Source: DASWIG01 sp965371445
GTDB taxonomy: Bacteria > Acidobacteriota > Thermoanaerobaculia > Multivoradales > J023
Direction of reading: 5' to 3'
Assembly: GCA_965371445.1 (NCBI GenBank)
Contig: CBDUYN010000028.1
Coordinates: 1-64,000, forward strand
Length of the DNA stretch: 64,000 nt
Position numbers and translations under genes: made by a program. Below the pieces are notes generated by a model, which did no database searches, was not told where the DNA came from, and worked only from the letters and a program-made list of their open reading frames with translations. Below are positions 8,460 through 16,373 of the stretch, in pieces (positions within the stretch are counted from its first letter, which is position 1; each line of letters starts with the position of its first letter).

Positions 8460-10895
8460 ATGCGCTCATTCGCAGTCGCCTTCGTCCTCGTCCTCTGTCT
8501 GCCGCCGCTCCATGCCCAGCAACAAGAGCTTCCCTGGGAGGTCACCACAGACCAGGGCGAGGTCGTCTTGCCCAACCTCTTCTACGCGGAAGCGTCGGAG
8601 AACGAGCAGATCATGCCGCTCACCCTGGTGGGAGAGCGCTACCAGATCGACCGTCTCGTCTACCCCACGATCGGTAATCCGAACCTCTACGAACGCGACA
8701 GGTCAGACGACGCTCTGCTCGTCGTCCTCCGCCTCGAGGAGAAGCTCTACGCGCATTTGAAGCCCAAAGAGAAGCGCCTCGACAAGCGTCCGGCGCTCGC
8801 CGAGCTGACCTTGAAGGAAGACGACGCCAACCGCCTCGCCTTCTTCCTCGTCAACCGCCACGGCGGCGCCCCGGACCTCGGTCCTTCGGCCGAGCCTCTC
8901 GCCGCGAGCGTCGTCGACGCCGAAAAGGTGCTGGAGATCCGGCCGTCAAAAGTCCTCGTCCACCGCCAGCGCGGCGTGCCGGAGGTCTTCCGCTCGCGCC
9001 GTACCCTTCGCGTCTACTTCGACCGTGAGGCTCTGGCCGACGTCGGCGACGGCTTCTACGACCTGCGCTTCGAGGTCAGAAAAGAGGGTGCCTTCGCGGC
9101 ACCCGGCGCCTGGGAACAGCAGTACAACGCGGTGCGAGTCTTCGAGGAGGGCACCGCCGAGGACGGCAGCTACACGCTTCTAAACGTCACCGACACCCAG
9201 GCGTCGTTGGGGCGCACCTTCCGCGAGAAGACCATGGAGCAGCTCGCGGAGTTCGTCGACTACGTCAACGCGAGCGACGATCCGGCGATCAAGAGCGCGG
9301 CGTTCATCACCTTCAACGGTGACCTCCACAACGGCGGCTCGCCGGAGTTCGTCCTCTCCGAGGAGGTGGCGACGACCTACCGCGAGGAAGCCAAGGAGAT
9401 CTTCAAGATCCTCAAGAAGTTACGCTTCCCCATCTTCCTGACGATCGGCAACCACGACGGCTACGTCTCCATGGGGCACGCGCCCGCCTTTGCCACGGAA
9501 GTCGACAAGAGGTCCGGCCGCCTGACGCTCGAGCAGATCGTCGAGCGGACCTCACCCAAGGCCTGGCCCGCCTTCTCGATGGAGAAATACAGGGCCTGGC
9601 TGGAGGCGTCCAAGGAGATGCCCGGAGGACGCCACGTCGACGTCCACGCCGGCCGCCACGTACGCCGCTCCGGCCAGAGCTTCAAGAGCTGGAACGAGCT
9701 TGGCGAGGACGAGCGCAACCTCGTCCTCTACGACGGCTTCTACCAATGGCGCCGCACCTACGGCCCGCTCTACACCTCGTGGAGCTTCGGCAAGAGCTTC
9801 TACGTCAACTTGAACAGCTTCGAGCTGCGCCAGCACCGCCGTAGCGGCTGGGGCATGTACACCGTCAACTACGGCGGCGGCATGTCGCAAGCGCAGCTCT
9901 ACTGGTTGAACCGCGTCCTCGGCCGCGCCGAGCAGCGGCAGCAGGACGTCGTCCTCCTCGCCCACCACGACCCCCGCGGCGGTCACAACGGCGAAGACTA
10001 CCCCTACTACTTCCGCATGATCGAGTACACGGGGATCGGCGTCAGCGCCAAGAACTACGTCGTGGGCGAGATCTTAAACCCCGTGCTCTGCGAGAAGATT
10101 CCTTCCGCTCTGAAGTCGAGGGAACGCAAGCTCGGCTGCATGCACGACGGCCTCCAGGAGTGGATGCGCGCCGACGTCGAGTTCGACTGTGCCGACAGCG
10201 ACCGCCTGCCCAGCGGAAAGTGCAACCTCGACCTCTTCAAGCCCGACGCTGAGAACAAGATGAAAAAGCACCCCTACTATTCGGGGTATGCGCTGATCCA
10301 CCAACTGGCCAATCGCTTCCGGGTACGGACCCTCCTCCTCGGCCACACCCACTACGCCTCGCTCGAGATCCTTCAGGAAAACGACGAGATCGTCCCCGGC
10401 ACGGTGATCCTCGACGCGGCGTCCCACAAGCGCTACGAGGAGCTCGAGCTGACCAATCCCTTGCGGGGTTTCTCGCAGATGTGGGGCAAGCTCACGGGCA
10501 AGCCGCCGGCCGAGCGGCTCTACGACCCGGAGGCCCTCGAGCTCCACGGCATAGAGCAGGACAACAAGCTCTTCGTCCTGCGCCTGGAAGCCGCGGGTCA
10601 CGGCTTCGACCGCAAGGTCGAAGGCGACGGCCGGGAGCTCGCGATCCTACGGTTGACGACCGTCGCCGACCTCTCGTCGCAGAAGTACGGAGACGCGGCG
10701 AACTACGGCTTCGCTGTTTTTCACGTCAGCAAGAAAGACCGCTATCCCCTGCCGCAGATCAACCAGGTGACTTTTTACCTGAACGAGGCCGACTCGACGG
10801 ACTTCGAGAAGATCAAGAAGATCGACGTGCCACGCGACCAGCGCGTCAAGAAGGGCGGCAAGCCCCTCTCGGAGCTTTTCTCGATGGACGAATGA
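8460..10895 (+). CDS. Secreted metallophosphoesterase
   Basis: 811 residues from the ATG at 8460, which has AGGAG at 8445-8449. The open frame extends far upstream, but this start begins a clean signal peptide (MRSFAVAFVLVLCLPPLHAQ). Calcineurin-like phosphoesterase motifs follow in order: FNGDLHNGG, IGNHDGY, LAHHDPRGGHNG and LLLGHTHYASLE, supplying the His/Asp/Asn ligands of a two-metal centre. There is a long insertion between the GNHD and HHD blocks and N- and C-terminal extensions that may be beta-sandwiches. The product is probably periplasmic or exported and hydrolyses a phosphomonoester or diester; the substrate is not evident. The stop lies one base from the end of the convergent GMC oxidoreductase gene. 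Confidence 0.82.
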   Translation: MRSFAVAFVLVLCLPPLHAQQQELPWEVTTDQGEVVLPNLFYAEASENEQIMPLTLVGERYQIDRLVYPTIGNPNLYERDRSDDALLVVLRLEEKLYAHLKPKEKRLDKRPALAELTLKEDDANRLAFFLVNRHGGAPDLGPSAEPLAASVVDAEKVLEIRPSKVLVHRQRGVPEVFRSRRTLRVYFDREALADVGDGFYDLRFEVRKEGAFAAPGAWEQQYNAVRVFEEGTAEDGSYTLLNVTDTQASLGRTFREKTMEQLAEFVDYVNASDDPAIKSAAFITFNGDLHNGGSPEFVLSEEVATTYREEAKEIFKILKKLRFPIFLTIGNHDGYVSMGHAPAFATEVDKRSGRLTLEQIVERTSPKAWPAFSMEKYRAWLEASKEMPGGRHVDVHAGRHVRRSGQSFKSWNELGEDERNLVLYDGFYQWRRTYGPLYTSWSFGKSFYVNLNSFELRQHRRSGWGMYTVNYGGGMSQAQLYWLNRVLGRAEQRQQDVVLLAHHDPRGGHNGEDYPYYFRMIEYTGIGVSAKNYVVGEILNPVLCEKIPSALKSRERKLGCMHDGLQEWMRADVEFDCADSDRLPSGKCNLDLFKPDAENKMKKHPYYSGYALIHQLANRFRVRTLLLGHTHYASLEILQENDEIVPGTVILDAASHKRYEELELTNPLRGFSQMWGKLTGKPPAERLYDPEALELHGIEQDNKLFVLRLEAAGHGFDRKVEGDGRELAILRLTTVADLSSQKYGDAANYGFAVFHVSKKDRYPLPQINQVTFYLNEADSTDFEKIKKIDVPRDQRVKKGGKPLSELFSMDE

Positions 10896-10896
10896 G

Positions 10897-12468
10897 CTAC
10901 GACATCAGCCCCGTCGCCCGCTCGGTCAGCGCCGCGATCGTCCGAGTTGGGTTCAAGCCGATGGCTTCCGGGATGATCGAGCTGTCGAGGACGTAGAGGT
11001 TCTCGTAGCCGAAGACCTGGCCCCGGTGGTCGACGACGCCGTTCTCGGCGCTCGTCCCCATGTTGCAGCCGCCGAGCGGATGCGGGGTGACGAGGTTCTT
11101 CAGGATCGTCCAGGTCGGCGGCACCCAGGGCACGCCGCCGGTAGCCTTGGCCAGGCGCTTGTGCATGTCGACGATGGCGTCGACCATCGCTTCGGACTTT
11201 TCGATGTCCCAGTCGAGCTTGAGCTCCCGCTTCCACGGCGCCAACAATTTCCGGCCCAGGTAGAGCCGGCCGTCGGCCGCGTCGATTCCCTGGGAGAACC
11301 ACGGCATGACGCAGGAGAGCGCCCCGAGGCTCTCGATCGCTTCGCGCAACGCGGCGAGCACCGGCCTGTAGCGCTCGCCGCCGCCGTCCTCGATCTTCGC
11401 CTTGAGCCAGTTCTCCACCAGATTCGGGAAGCCGCCGTCCTCGATGAAGTAGCGTCCGTCGCCGACCGTGCCGTCGAGGAAGTCGATCGCCGAGGAAATC
11501 GTCGGCCCCTCCCAGGGGTTGATCTCCCGGTCGTGAAAAGCGGGGGTCAGGAAGTCCCCGTTCGAGGACCAGCCGTGGCCCAGGAACTGACTGATGTCGG
11601 GCAGCGTGTGGAGCTCGTCGCGGCAACGGAAGAGCATCTCCGTCGAGCCGAGCGAGCCGGCGGCGAGGATCACCCGGTCCGCGGTCTCGCTGCCGGCGAC
11701 GAGCCGTCCGTCGACGATCCGCTCGTAGCGCACTCGGTAGCCGCTCCCTTCCGGCTCGATCATGCGCACGAGGTGGAGCGGACGCACCTCGGCACCGTGG
11801 TTCTCCGCCGCGGCGATGTAGTTCAAGTCGAGCGTGTTCTTGGCCTCGACGTCGCAGCCGATGTCGCAGTTGCCGAGGTGGATGCAGGTCCCCTGCTGCT
11901 TGCCGTGGGGATTGGTCCAGGTCTTCGAGTGCTTCTCGTTGAAGGGGTCCTCGAGGCCGTAGCTCCACTCGTCGTCGAACGTCACGGCGAGCGGCAGCTT
12001 TCGGAAGCGGTCGGCGTAGCCGAGCTTCGTGGCCCCCTCCTTCATCAGCTTGAAGCGTTCGGTGATCTGGTTGTCCGGGATCTCGTGGACGTTCATCATC
12101 TTGCCGGCGGTGGCGAAATAGGGCGTCAGCTCCTCGTAGGTGATCTCCGGCGGCCAGCCCTGGTTGAAGATGTGCTTCGGCGGCTCGACGAAGATGTTGG
12201 CGTAGATGAGCGACCCGCCGCCCACTCCGGCACATTGGACGATCGACATGTCGTCGTAGACGCGCAGGTCGATCCAGCCGTGCTGCTTTTCCGGCTCGTC
12301 GATGTCGTAGACCCAGGCGTCGTGGGGCTCCCTCGGATAGTCCTCGACGTCCCAGCGGCGCCCGCGCTCCAGGACGAGCACCCTGGCACCCTTCTCGGCG
12401 AGCCGGCAGGCCGAGATGGCGCCGCCGAACCCGCTCCCGATCACGATCGTGTCGAATTTTCCGCTCAT
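10897..12468 (-). CDS. GMC-family FAD oxidoreductase, cholesterol oxidase-like
   Basis: 523 residues. The N-terminal Rossmann motif IVIGSGFGG (residues 9-17) binds FAD; GVGGGSLIYAN is the second flavin contact, and the C-terminal HPLGGCNMG carries the catalytic His typical of cholesterol-oxidase-like GMC enzymes. Such enzymes oxidise a secondary alcohol of a sterol or similar polycyclic lipid with O2 or another acceptor. There is no signal peptide. The gene lies 36 bp after the small partner-domain gene on the same strand. Larger fused relatives I recall from Actinobacteria join a GMC oxidase, an alpha/beta hydrolase and a domain like the small neighbour; here these are separate genes. The substrate could be a sterol, a hopanoid or another isoprenoid alcohol. 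Confidence 0.85.
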   Translation of the reverse strand: MSGKFDTIVIGSGFGGAISACRLAEKGARVLVLERGRRWDVEDYPREPHDAWVYDIDEPEKQHGWIDLRVYDDMSIVQCAGVGGGSLIYANIFVEPPKHIFNQGWPPEITYEELTPYFATAGKMMNVHEIPDNQITERFKLMKEGATKLGYADRFRKLPLAVTFDDEWSYGLEDPFNEKHSKTWTNPHGKQQGTCIHLGNCDIGCDVEAKNTLDLNYIAAAENHGAEVRPLHLVRMIEPEGSGYRVRYERIVDGRLVAGSETADRVILAAGSLGSTEMLFRCRDELHTLPDISQFLGHGWSSNGDFLTPAFHDREINPWEGPTISSAIDFLDGTVGDGRYFIEDGGFPNLVENWLKAKIEDGGGERYRPVLAALREAIESLGALSCVMPWFSQGIDAADGRLYLGRKLLAPWKRELKLDWDIEKSEAMVDAIVDMHKRLAKATGGVPWVPPTWTILKNLVTPHPLGGCNMGTSAENGVVDHRGQVFGYENLYVLDSSIIPEAIGLNPTRTIAALTERATGLMS

Positions 12469-12504
12469 ACCCTACCTCCTTGGCTGGGGAAGATTCTGAA
12501 CCCT

Positions 12505-13116
12505 TCAGACCTTGTCGCAGTGAATCACGTAGCTGTCCCAGAGCTCGCCCAGGAAGAACTTGCCGAACTTGCTGATCGCCGCCGCCGTCTCGGCCTTGGA
12601 CTGAGATCCCGGGGTATCGACGGTCTTGATGAGGGCGATCAGATCGCGCACCCCCAGGCTGAGGGTACCGGCCCCCACCACCGGGCCGCTTTTGTCGGTC
12701 CCCTCGTGGAGCGTCGAGAAAAGCGTCGTCGTGTCGCTCCAGAGGTCGAAGCCGAAGTCGTCGCGGACCTCCTTGCGGCCGGCGAAGTAGTAGCTCTTGC
12801 CGTCGTGCTCGAAGCCGAGCTCGTAGACCATCAGCTTGAGCTCGGGATCGTCCGTCGGGTTGAAGAGGTTGAAGACCCCGGTCGTCCCCTTGAGGCCGGT
12901 GCCGAAGGGGGTGAAGTCGATCGACCCGGAGAGGCCGCCGAGGTGCTCGGGGTCCTTGATGAGGCGATCGATGTCGTCGACTTTGACGTCGGCGTGGATC
13001 GCCAACTCGCTGCCGGAACGCTCTCCGGCCTTGCGGCCCGCCTTGGGATCGACCTTGCCCAGGGCGAAGCCTCCGGCCATGGTCTCGCTGAAAGAGATGC
13101 CGACGCTATGGGTCAT
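12505..13116 (-). CDS. Partner domain of the GMC/hydrolase cluster, stand-alone form
   Basis: 203 residues from the ATG at 13116, chosen because AGGAGGAG lies seven bases upstream; the longer frame has no ribosome site. The protein begins SVGISFSETMAGGFALG and contains IDFTPFG, GVFNLFNPTDDPELKLMVYE, FGFDLWSDTTTLF, GPVVGAGTLSL and FGKFFLGELWDSY. The same blocks in the same order make up residues ~325-524 of the patatin protein at 16374. I recall the domain in large actinobacterial GMC-alpha/beta hydrolase fusions. Its repeated polar beta pattern suggests a lipocalin-like or immunoglobulin-like lipid-binding or regulatory fold, but that is inference. There is no signal peptide and no obvious catalytic residue. 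Probably co-transcribed with the GMC oxidase. Confidence 0.75.
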   Translation of the reverse strand: MTHSVGISFSETMAGGFALGKVDPKAGRKAGERSGSELAIHADVKVDDIDRLIKDPEHLGGLSGSIDFTPFGTGLKGTTGVFNLFNPTDDPELKLMVYELGFEHDGKSYYFAGRKEVRDDFGFDLWSDTTTLFSTLHEGTDKSGPVVGAGTLSLGVRDLIALIKTVDTPGSQSKAETAAAISKFGKFFLGELWDSYVIHCDKV

Positions 13117-13295
13117 GACGCTACTCCTCCTCGGTTGGTGCCGCGCTCCCTCCGGGGAGACGGCAGAGTCTTTCTCGAACGCGATAGGCCATTCTACATC
13201 ATAAGCCGGTCGAATAGAACCGATCCGTAGAGAATTATTCTCCAGTATCAGAAATACGGGTCTGGAATAGTTCGAAAATGCGTCCACCGACGCTC

Positions 13296-13324
13296 TGGAC
13301 AAATCCCGGTGGAGGCTCTATAAT
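13296..13324 (+). promoter_or_regulatory. Sigma70-type promoter for the hydrolase-to-patatin operon
   Basis: TGGACA (13296-13301), a 17-bp spacer and a perfect TATAAT (13319-13324), 71 bp before the TTG start of the alpha/beta hydrolase. It lies in the 279-bp region between the divergent cluster halves. I saw no equally good minus-strand promoter for the GMC half. Confidence 0.65.
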
Positions 13325-13395
13325 CGGGTGACTTCGGACGGAAACAGCAAACAAGCGGCCGCGAGCGGTCGCCAGAGCGCAAGAGGAGGAAGCCT

Positions 13396-14457
13396 TTGAG
13401 CAAGGACGAGATGACCTCAACTTCCCGTCGTTACCAGAAGCGTGTCGTCCCTTTCACCGCGGACGACGGCTTCGAGTGCAACCTCCACCACATACAGGGC
13501 GAGAAGCCGCCGACCCGCGGCCCGGTGATCCTGGTCCACGGCGCCGGCGTACGGGCCAACATCTTCCGGGCCCCGGTCGAGACCACGCTCGTCGACGTGC
13601 TCGTCGAGCGGGGTTGGGACGTCTGGCTGGAGAACTGGCGCGGCTCGATCGACCTGCCCCCCAACGAATGGACCCTCGACCAGGTGGCCCTCTATGACCA
13701 CCCCGCGGCGGTGCGCAAGGTGGTGGAAGAGACCGGCGCCGACGAGTTGAGCGCCGTCATCCACTGCCAGGGCTCGACCTCCTTCACCATGTCCGCCGTC
13801 GCGGGCCTGGTACCTCAGGTGCGGACCATCGTCAGCAACGCCGTCTCTCTGCACCCGGTGATCCCGAAGTGGTCCTTGACCAAGCTGTGCTACACCTTGC
13901 CGCCGTTCAAGCTCCTCACCCCCTACCTCAATCCCCACTGGGGCGTCGAGGCGCCGACTTTTGCGGCCAAGCTGGTCTCGCTTTTCGTCCGCATGACCCA
14001 TCACGAATGCAACAACGAAGTCTGCAAGCAGGTCAGCTTCACCTACGGCAGCGGCTTTCCCGCCCTGTGGAGCCACGAGAACATCACCGAGGAGACCCAT
14101 GAGTGGATCAAGGAGGAATTCGCCAACGTGCCACTCACCTTCTTCTTCCAGATCCGCAGCTGTGTGAAGAAGGGAAACCTCATCGCGGTCGAAGGCAAGG
14201 CCGAGCTCCCCGCCGACTTCGTCGCGGAGCCGCCCAAGACCGACGCCCGCTTCGCTCTTTTCGCCGGCGAGGACAACCTCTGCTTCCTGCCGCAGAGTCA
14301 GATCAACACCCACCGCTACCTCGACGCTTTGCGCCCCGGCTACCACACGCTCCATGTCTTGAAGGACTACGGGCACCTGGACGTCTTCATGGGAAAAAAC
14401 GCCGCTCGCGACACCTTCCCCCTGATCGTCGAAGAGCTCGAAAGAGACGCCGCCTGA
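13396..14457 (+). CDS. Alpha/beta hydrolase with a cysteine nucleophile
   Basis: 353 residues. The TTG start at 13396 is preferred over the ATG at 13411 because GAGGAGG sits about six bases before it. The oxyanion segment is VILVHGAGVRA. The nucleophile elbow reads AVIHCQGSTSF, placing Cys124 where lipases have Ser; the acid is likely the Asp in FALFAGEDNLC and the His in KDYGHLDVFMG. A Cys nucleophile is known from dienelactone hydrolases, and the HC.GS elbow is what I recall from hydrolase domains fused to GMC oxidases. There is no signal peptide. It likely acts on an ester, lactone or thioester formed from the oxidised lipid; the substrate is inferred from context. First gene of a five-gene plus-strand run. 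Confidence 0.82.
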   Translation: MSKDEMTSTSRRYQKRVVPFTADDGFECNLHHIQGEKPPTRGPVILVHGAGVRANIFRAPVETTLVDVLVERGWDVWLENWRGSIDLPPNEWTLDQVALYDHPAAVRKVVEETGADELSAVIHCQGSTSFTMSAVAGLVPQVRTIVSNAVSLHPVIPKWSLTKLCYTLPPFKLLTPYLNPHWGVEAPTFAAKLVSLFVRMTHHECNNEVCKQVSFTYGSGFPALWSHENITEETHEWIKEEFANVPLTFFFQIRSCVKKGNLIAVEGKAELPADFVAEPPKTDARFALFAGEDNLCFLPQSQINTHRYLDALRPGYHTLHVLKDYGHLDVFMGKNAARDTFPLIVEELERDAA

Positions 14458-14494
14458 TCCCTCGACCTCAACCGTAACCGATAAGGAGAAGAAC

Positions 14495-15436
14495 ATGGGA
14501 AAACCCAAAAGGATGGCCGAGGTGGCGGGACGTCATTCGCTGGTCGACGGAATTGCGTTCACCCTGCCGGTGCGGGGTTCCGAGTCACCCGTTTTTTTTG
14601 CCGTCTTCCCGATCAACGCGGAGAAAGCAAAAAAGCTCCTGCCTGGGAACGAGCTCCATCCGTTTCGCATCTGGAAGAACATAGGTTTTTTGGTCGTCAC
14701 CGTCATCGACTACCGCAATACCAACATCGGAAAGTACATCGAGTACTCGATCGGCATCGCCTGCACACACGGCTCAAAGCCCGCACCGGCGCTTTTGCCT
14801 GGGCTGTTCTTGAAGCGCTACGGCACCGGGCAGTACGTCTTTGACCTACCGGTCTCGAGCGAGATCTCGGTCAAGGGCGGCAAGGGGATCTGGGGGATGC
14901 CCAAGCACCAGGCGAGCCTCAACTACATCATCACCGACGAGAAAGTCAGCAGCCAGTACGACCTCGACGGGCAGCTCGCGACCTACTGCGAGATCAAGCG
15001 CCCGAAGCACGTCAAGACCTTCTTTGAAGGCGGCAAGTTCCGCCTCGCCGGACCCTACGGCATCTTCATGCGCCTGTGCCTCTACGTCGGGGCGGTCAAC
15101 TACTGCGCTTTCCGCGGGCTTCTGATGAAGTCCTACGTCTACTTCCGCGGCACGCTCGGATTCGCGATCGGCAAACATGCACAGGGTCGCCTCGTCATCG
15201 GCGACCACCCCCGCCATCAACCCTTGAAAGAGCTCGAGATCGATTGCGATAACCCCATCCTCACCGCTTTCGTCCCCGAGATGAAGGGCGATCTCGACGA
15301 CCATTTCGAGAGCTGGTTCTTAAGCTACGACGAGCCGCCCACCGAGAAACCGGAAGGGCTTGAAAGCGTCGCCGACTTGGGGCTCAGCGAAGAGTGGCCA
15401 CCGCCGCCCACGGCCCCGGTTCCGGGACTTGACTAG
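14495..15436 (+). CDS. Acetoacetate decarboxylase-superfamily protein
   Basis: 313 residues starting at an ATG with AAGGAGAAG upstream. The central stretch GGKGIWGMPKHQASLNY corresponds to the acetoacetate decarboxylase active site, where the Schiff-base Lys and its neighbouring pKa-lowering Lys form a KK pair. Here the pair is Lys137-His138. Other superfamily members use the same fold for aldol, dehydration or other imine chemistry. The C-terminal ~30 residues are proline-rich and probably disordered. Lying between the hydrolase and two membrane proteins, it may process a keto intermediate of lipid degradation or simply bind it. The superfamily assignment is good; the reaction is unknown. 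Confidence 0.75.
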   Translation: MGKPKRMAEVAGRHSLVDGIAFTLPVRGSESPVFFAVFPINAEKAKKLLPGNELHPFRIWKNIGFLVVTVIDYRNTNIGKYIEYSIGIACTHGSKPAPALLPGLFLKRYGTGQYVFDLPVSSEISVKGGKGIWGMPKHQASLNYIITDEKVSSQYDLDGQLATYCEIKRPKHVKTFFEGGKFRLAGPYGIFMRLCLYVGAVNYCAFRGLLMKSYVYFRGTLGFAIGKHAQGRLVIGDHPRHQPLKELEIDCDNPILTAFVPEMKGDLDDHFESWFLSYDEPPTEKPEGLESVADLGLSEEWPPPPTAPVPGLD

Positions 15437-15465
15437 CTCCCCCGTAAACCTCATGGAGTGGAGAT

Positions 15466-15948
15466 ATGAAGAAGAAGTTGCTCACCCTCAATCATTCGAT
15501 CTTGTTTCTGTGCACCTCGATCTACCTGGGGACCGGCATCTCGCTGGTCTTCTTCTCCTTTCCGGTTGCCGACGACTTGACGCCGGACAACTACTACAGC
15601 CACTTCGTCCCTCAGGTCGAAGCGGCAACCCAATTTTTCACTTACATGACCATTGTGATGATGGTCACAGGCCTGGTCATGACGATCGCCGAATGGAAAG
15701 GAAAAACCTACCGCTGGTACCCGATCGTCGTCCTCATCGGGGTCGCCGTCGCCACCGGCCTGACGACCCAGTACATCTTCCCCTACAACGAGCTGATGAG
15801 CAACGGCATCACCGACAACACCGAACTGCACGAAGTCCTGGGCAAGTGGATGTCCCTCAACCGGATGCGCGTCGGCCTCTGGGCCGTACAGTGGCTTAGC
15901 ATGATGACCTACTTCGGTCTCATCGCCTATCGCTCTGAGGAGTCCTGA
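15466..15948 (+). CDS. Four-helix membrane protein, DUF1772-like
   Basis: 160 residues with four hydrophobic segments (about 8-30, 55-78, 84-104, 130-152). The pattern of four helices with an extracytoplasmic loop between the first two and WMSLNRMRVGLW before the last helix resembles the DUF1772/anthrone-oxygenase-like family, though I hold that loosely. GTGGAGATAT lies before the start. It sits 29 bp after the decarboxylase-like gene in the same run, so it is likely part of the lipid module, as a small oxygenase or membrane partner. Confidence 0.65.
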   Translation: MKKKLLTLNHSILFLCTSIYLGTGISLVFFSFPVADDLTPDNYYSHFVPQVEAATQFFTYMTIVMMVTGLVMTIAEWKGKTYRWYPIVVLIGVAVATGLTTQYIFPYNELMSNGITDNTELHEVLGKWMSLNRMRVGLWAVQWLSMMTYFGLIAYRSEES

Positions 15949-15988
15949 CGCGACTCCAAAACAGCAGTGAACCCGAGAGGAGTCCTTG

Positions 15989-16372
15989 ATGAAAGAGAGA
16001 ACCTGGCTCTACTGGATCTTGCTCGCGATCTGTGTCGCCACCGTCGTCAGCGGGCTTGTCCAGCTCTTCGCACCGGCGTTCATCCTCGGCCTGGTCGGCG
16101 GCGAGGTCACCGCGACGAGCAAGCATTTCTTCGGCATCGTCGGAATGTTCATGTTCCTCTTCGGGGGAATGCTGTTTCAGGCCCTCTGGGGGCCGAAGCA
16201 CCAGCCGGCGGCGGTCTTCTGGGCCGGATTGCAGAAGTTCGGCGCCGCGATCGCGGTCGGCCTCGGAATCCTGAACGGGATCTTCGGCTCGCTGGCCTGG
16301 CTGGTCGCCGGCTTCGACCTGCTGTCCGGTCTCCTGGTCATGATGTATTGGCTTACCATTCGGCGGTTATGA
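15989..16372 (+). CDS. Small four-helix membrane protein of the lipid cluster
   Basis: 127 residues, nearly all hydrophobic, with four helices (about 7-29, 45-67, 76-96, 100-122). The ATG at 15989 is favoured over the TTG three bases earlier because GAGAGGAG gives better spacing. I see no catalytic motif. Its TGA ends one base before the patatin ATG, so translation of the two is probably coupled, suggesting that it helps place or partner the patatin at the membrane. Confidence 0.7.
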   Translation: MKERTWLYWILLAICVATVVSGLVQLFAPAFILGLVGGEVTATSKHFFGIVGMFMFLFGGMLFQALWGPKHQPAAVFWAGLQKFGAAIAVGLGILNGIFGSLAWLVAGFDLLSGLLVMMYWLTIRRL

Positions 16373-16373
16373 G

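Noticed and set aside
11026..13230. 734-codon plus-strand open frame opposite the GMC oxidase and partner gene
   Set aside because: It is the antisense shadow of two well-supported genes; GC-rich third positions keep the opposite frame open, and the product has no recognisable motif.
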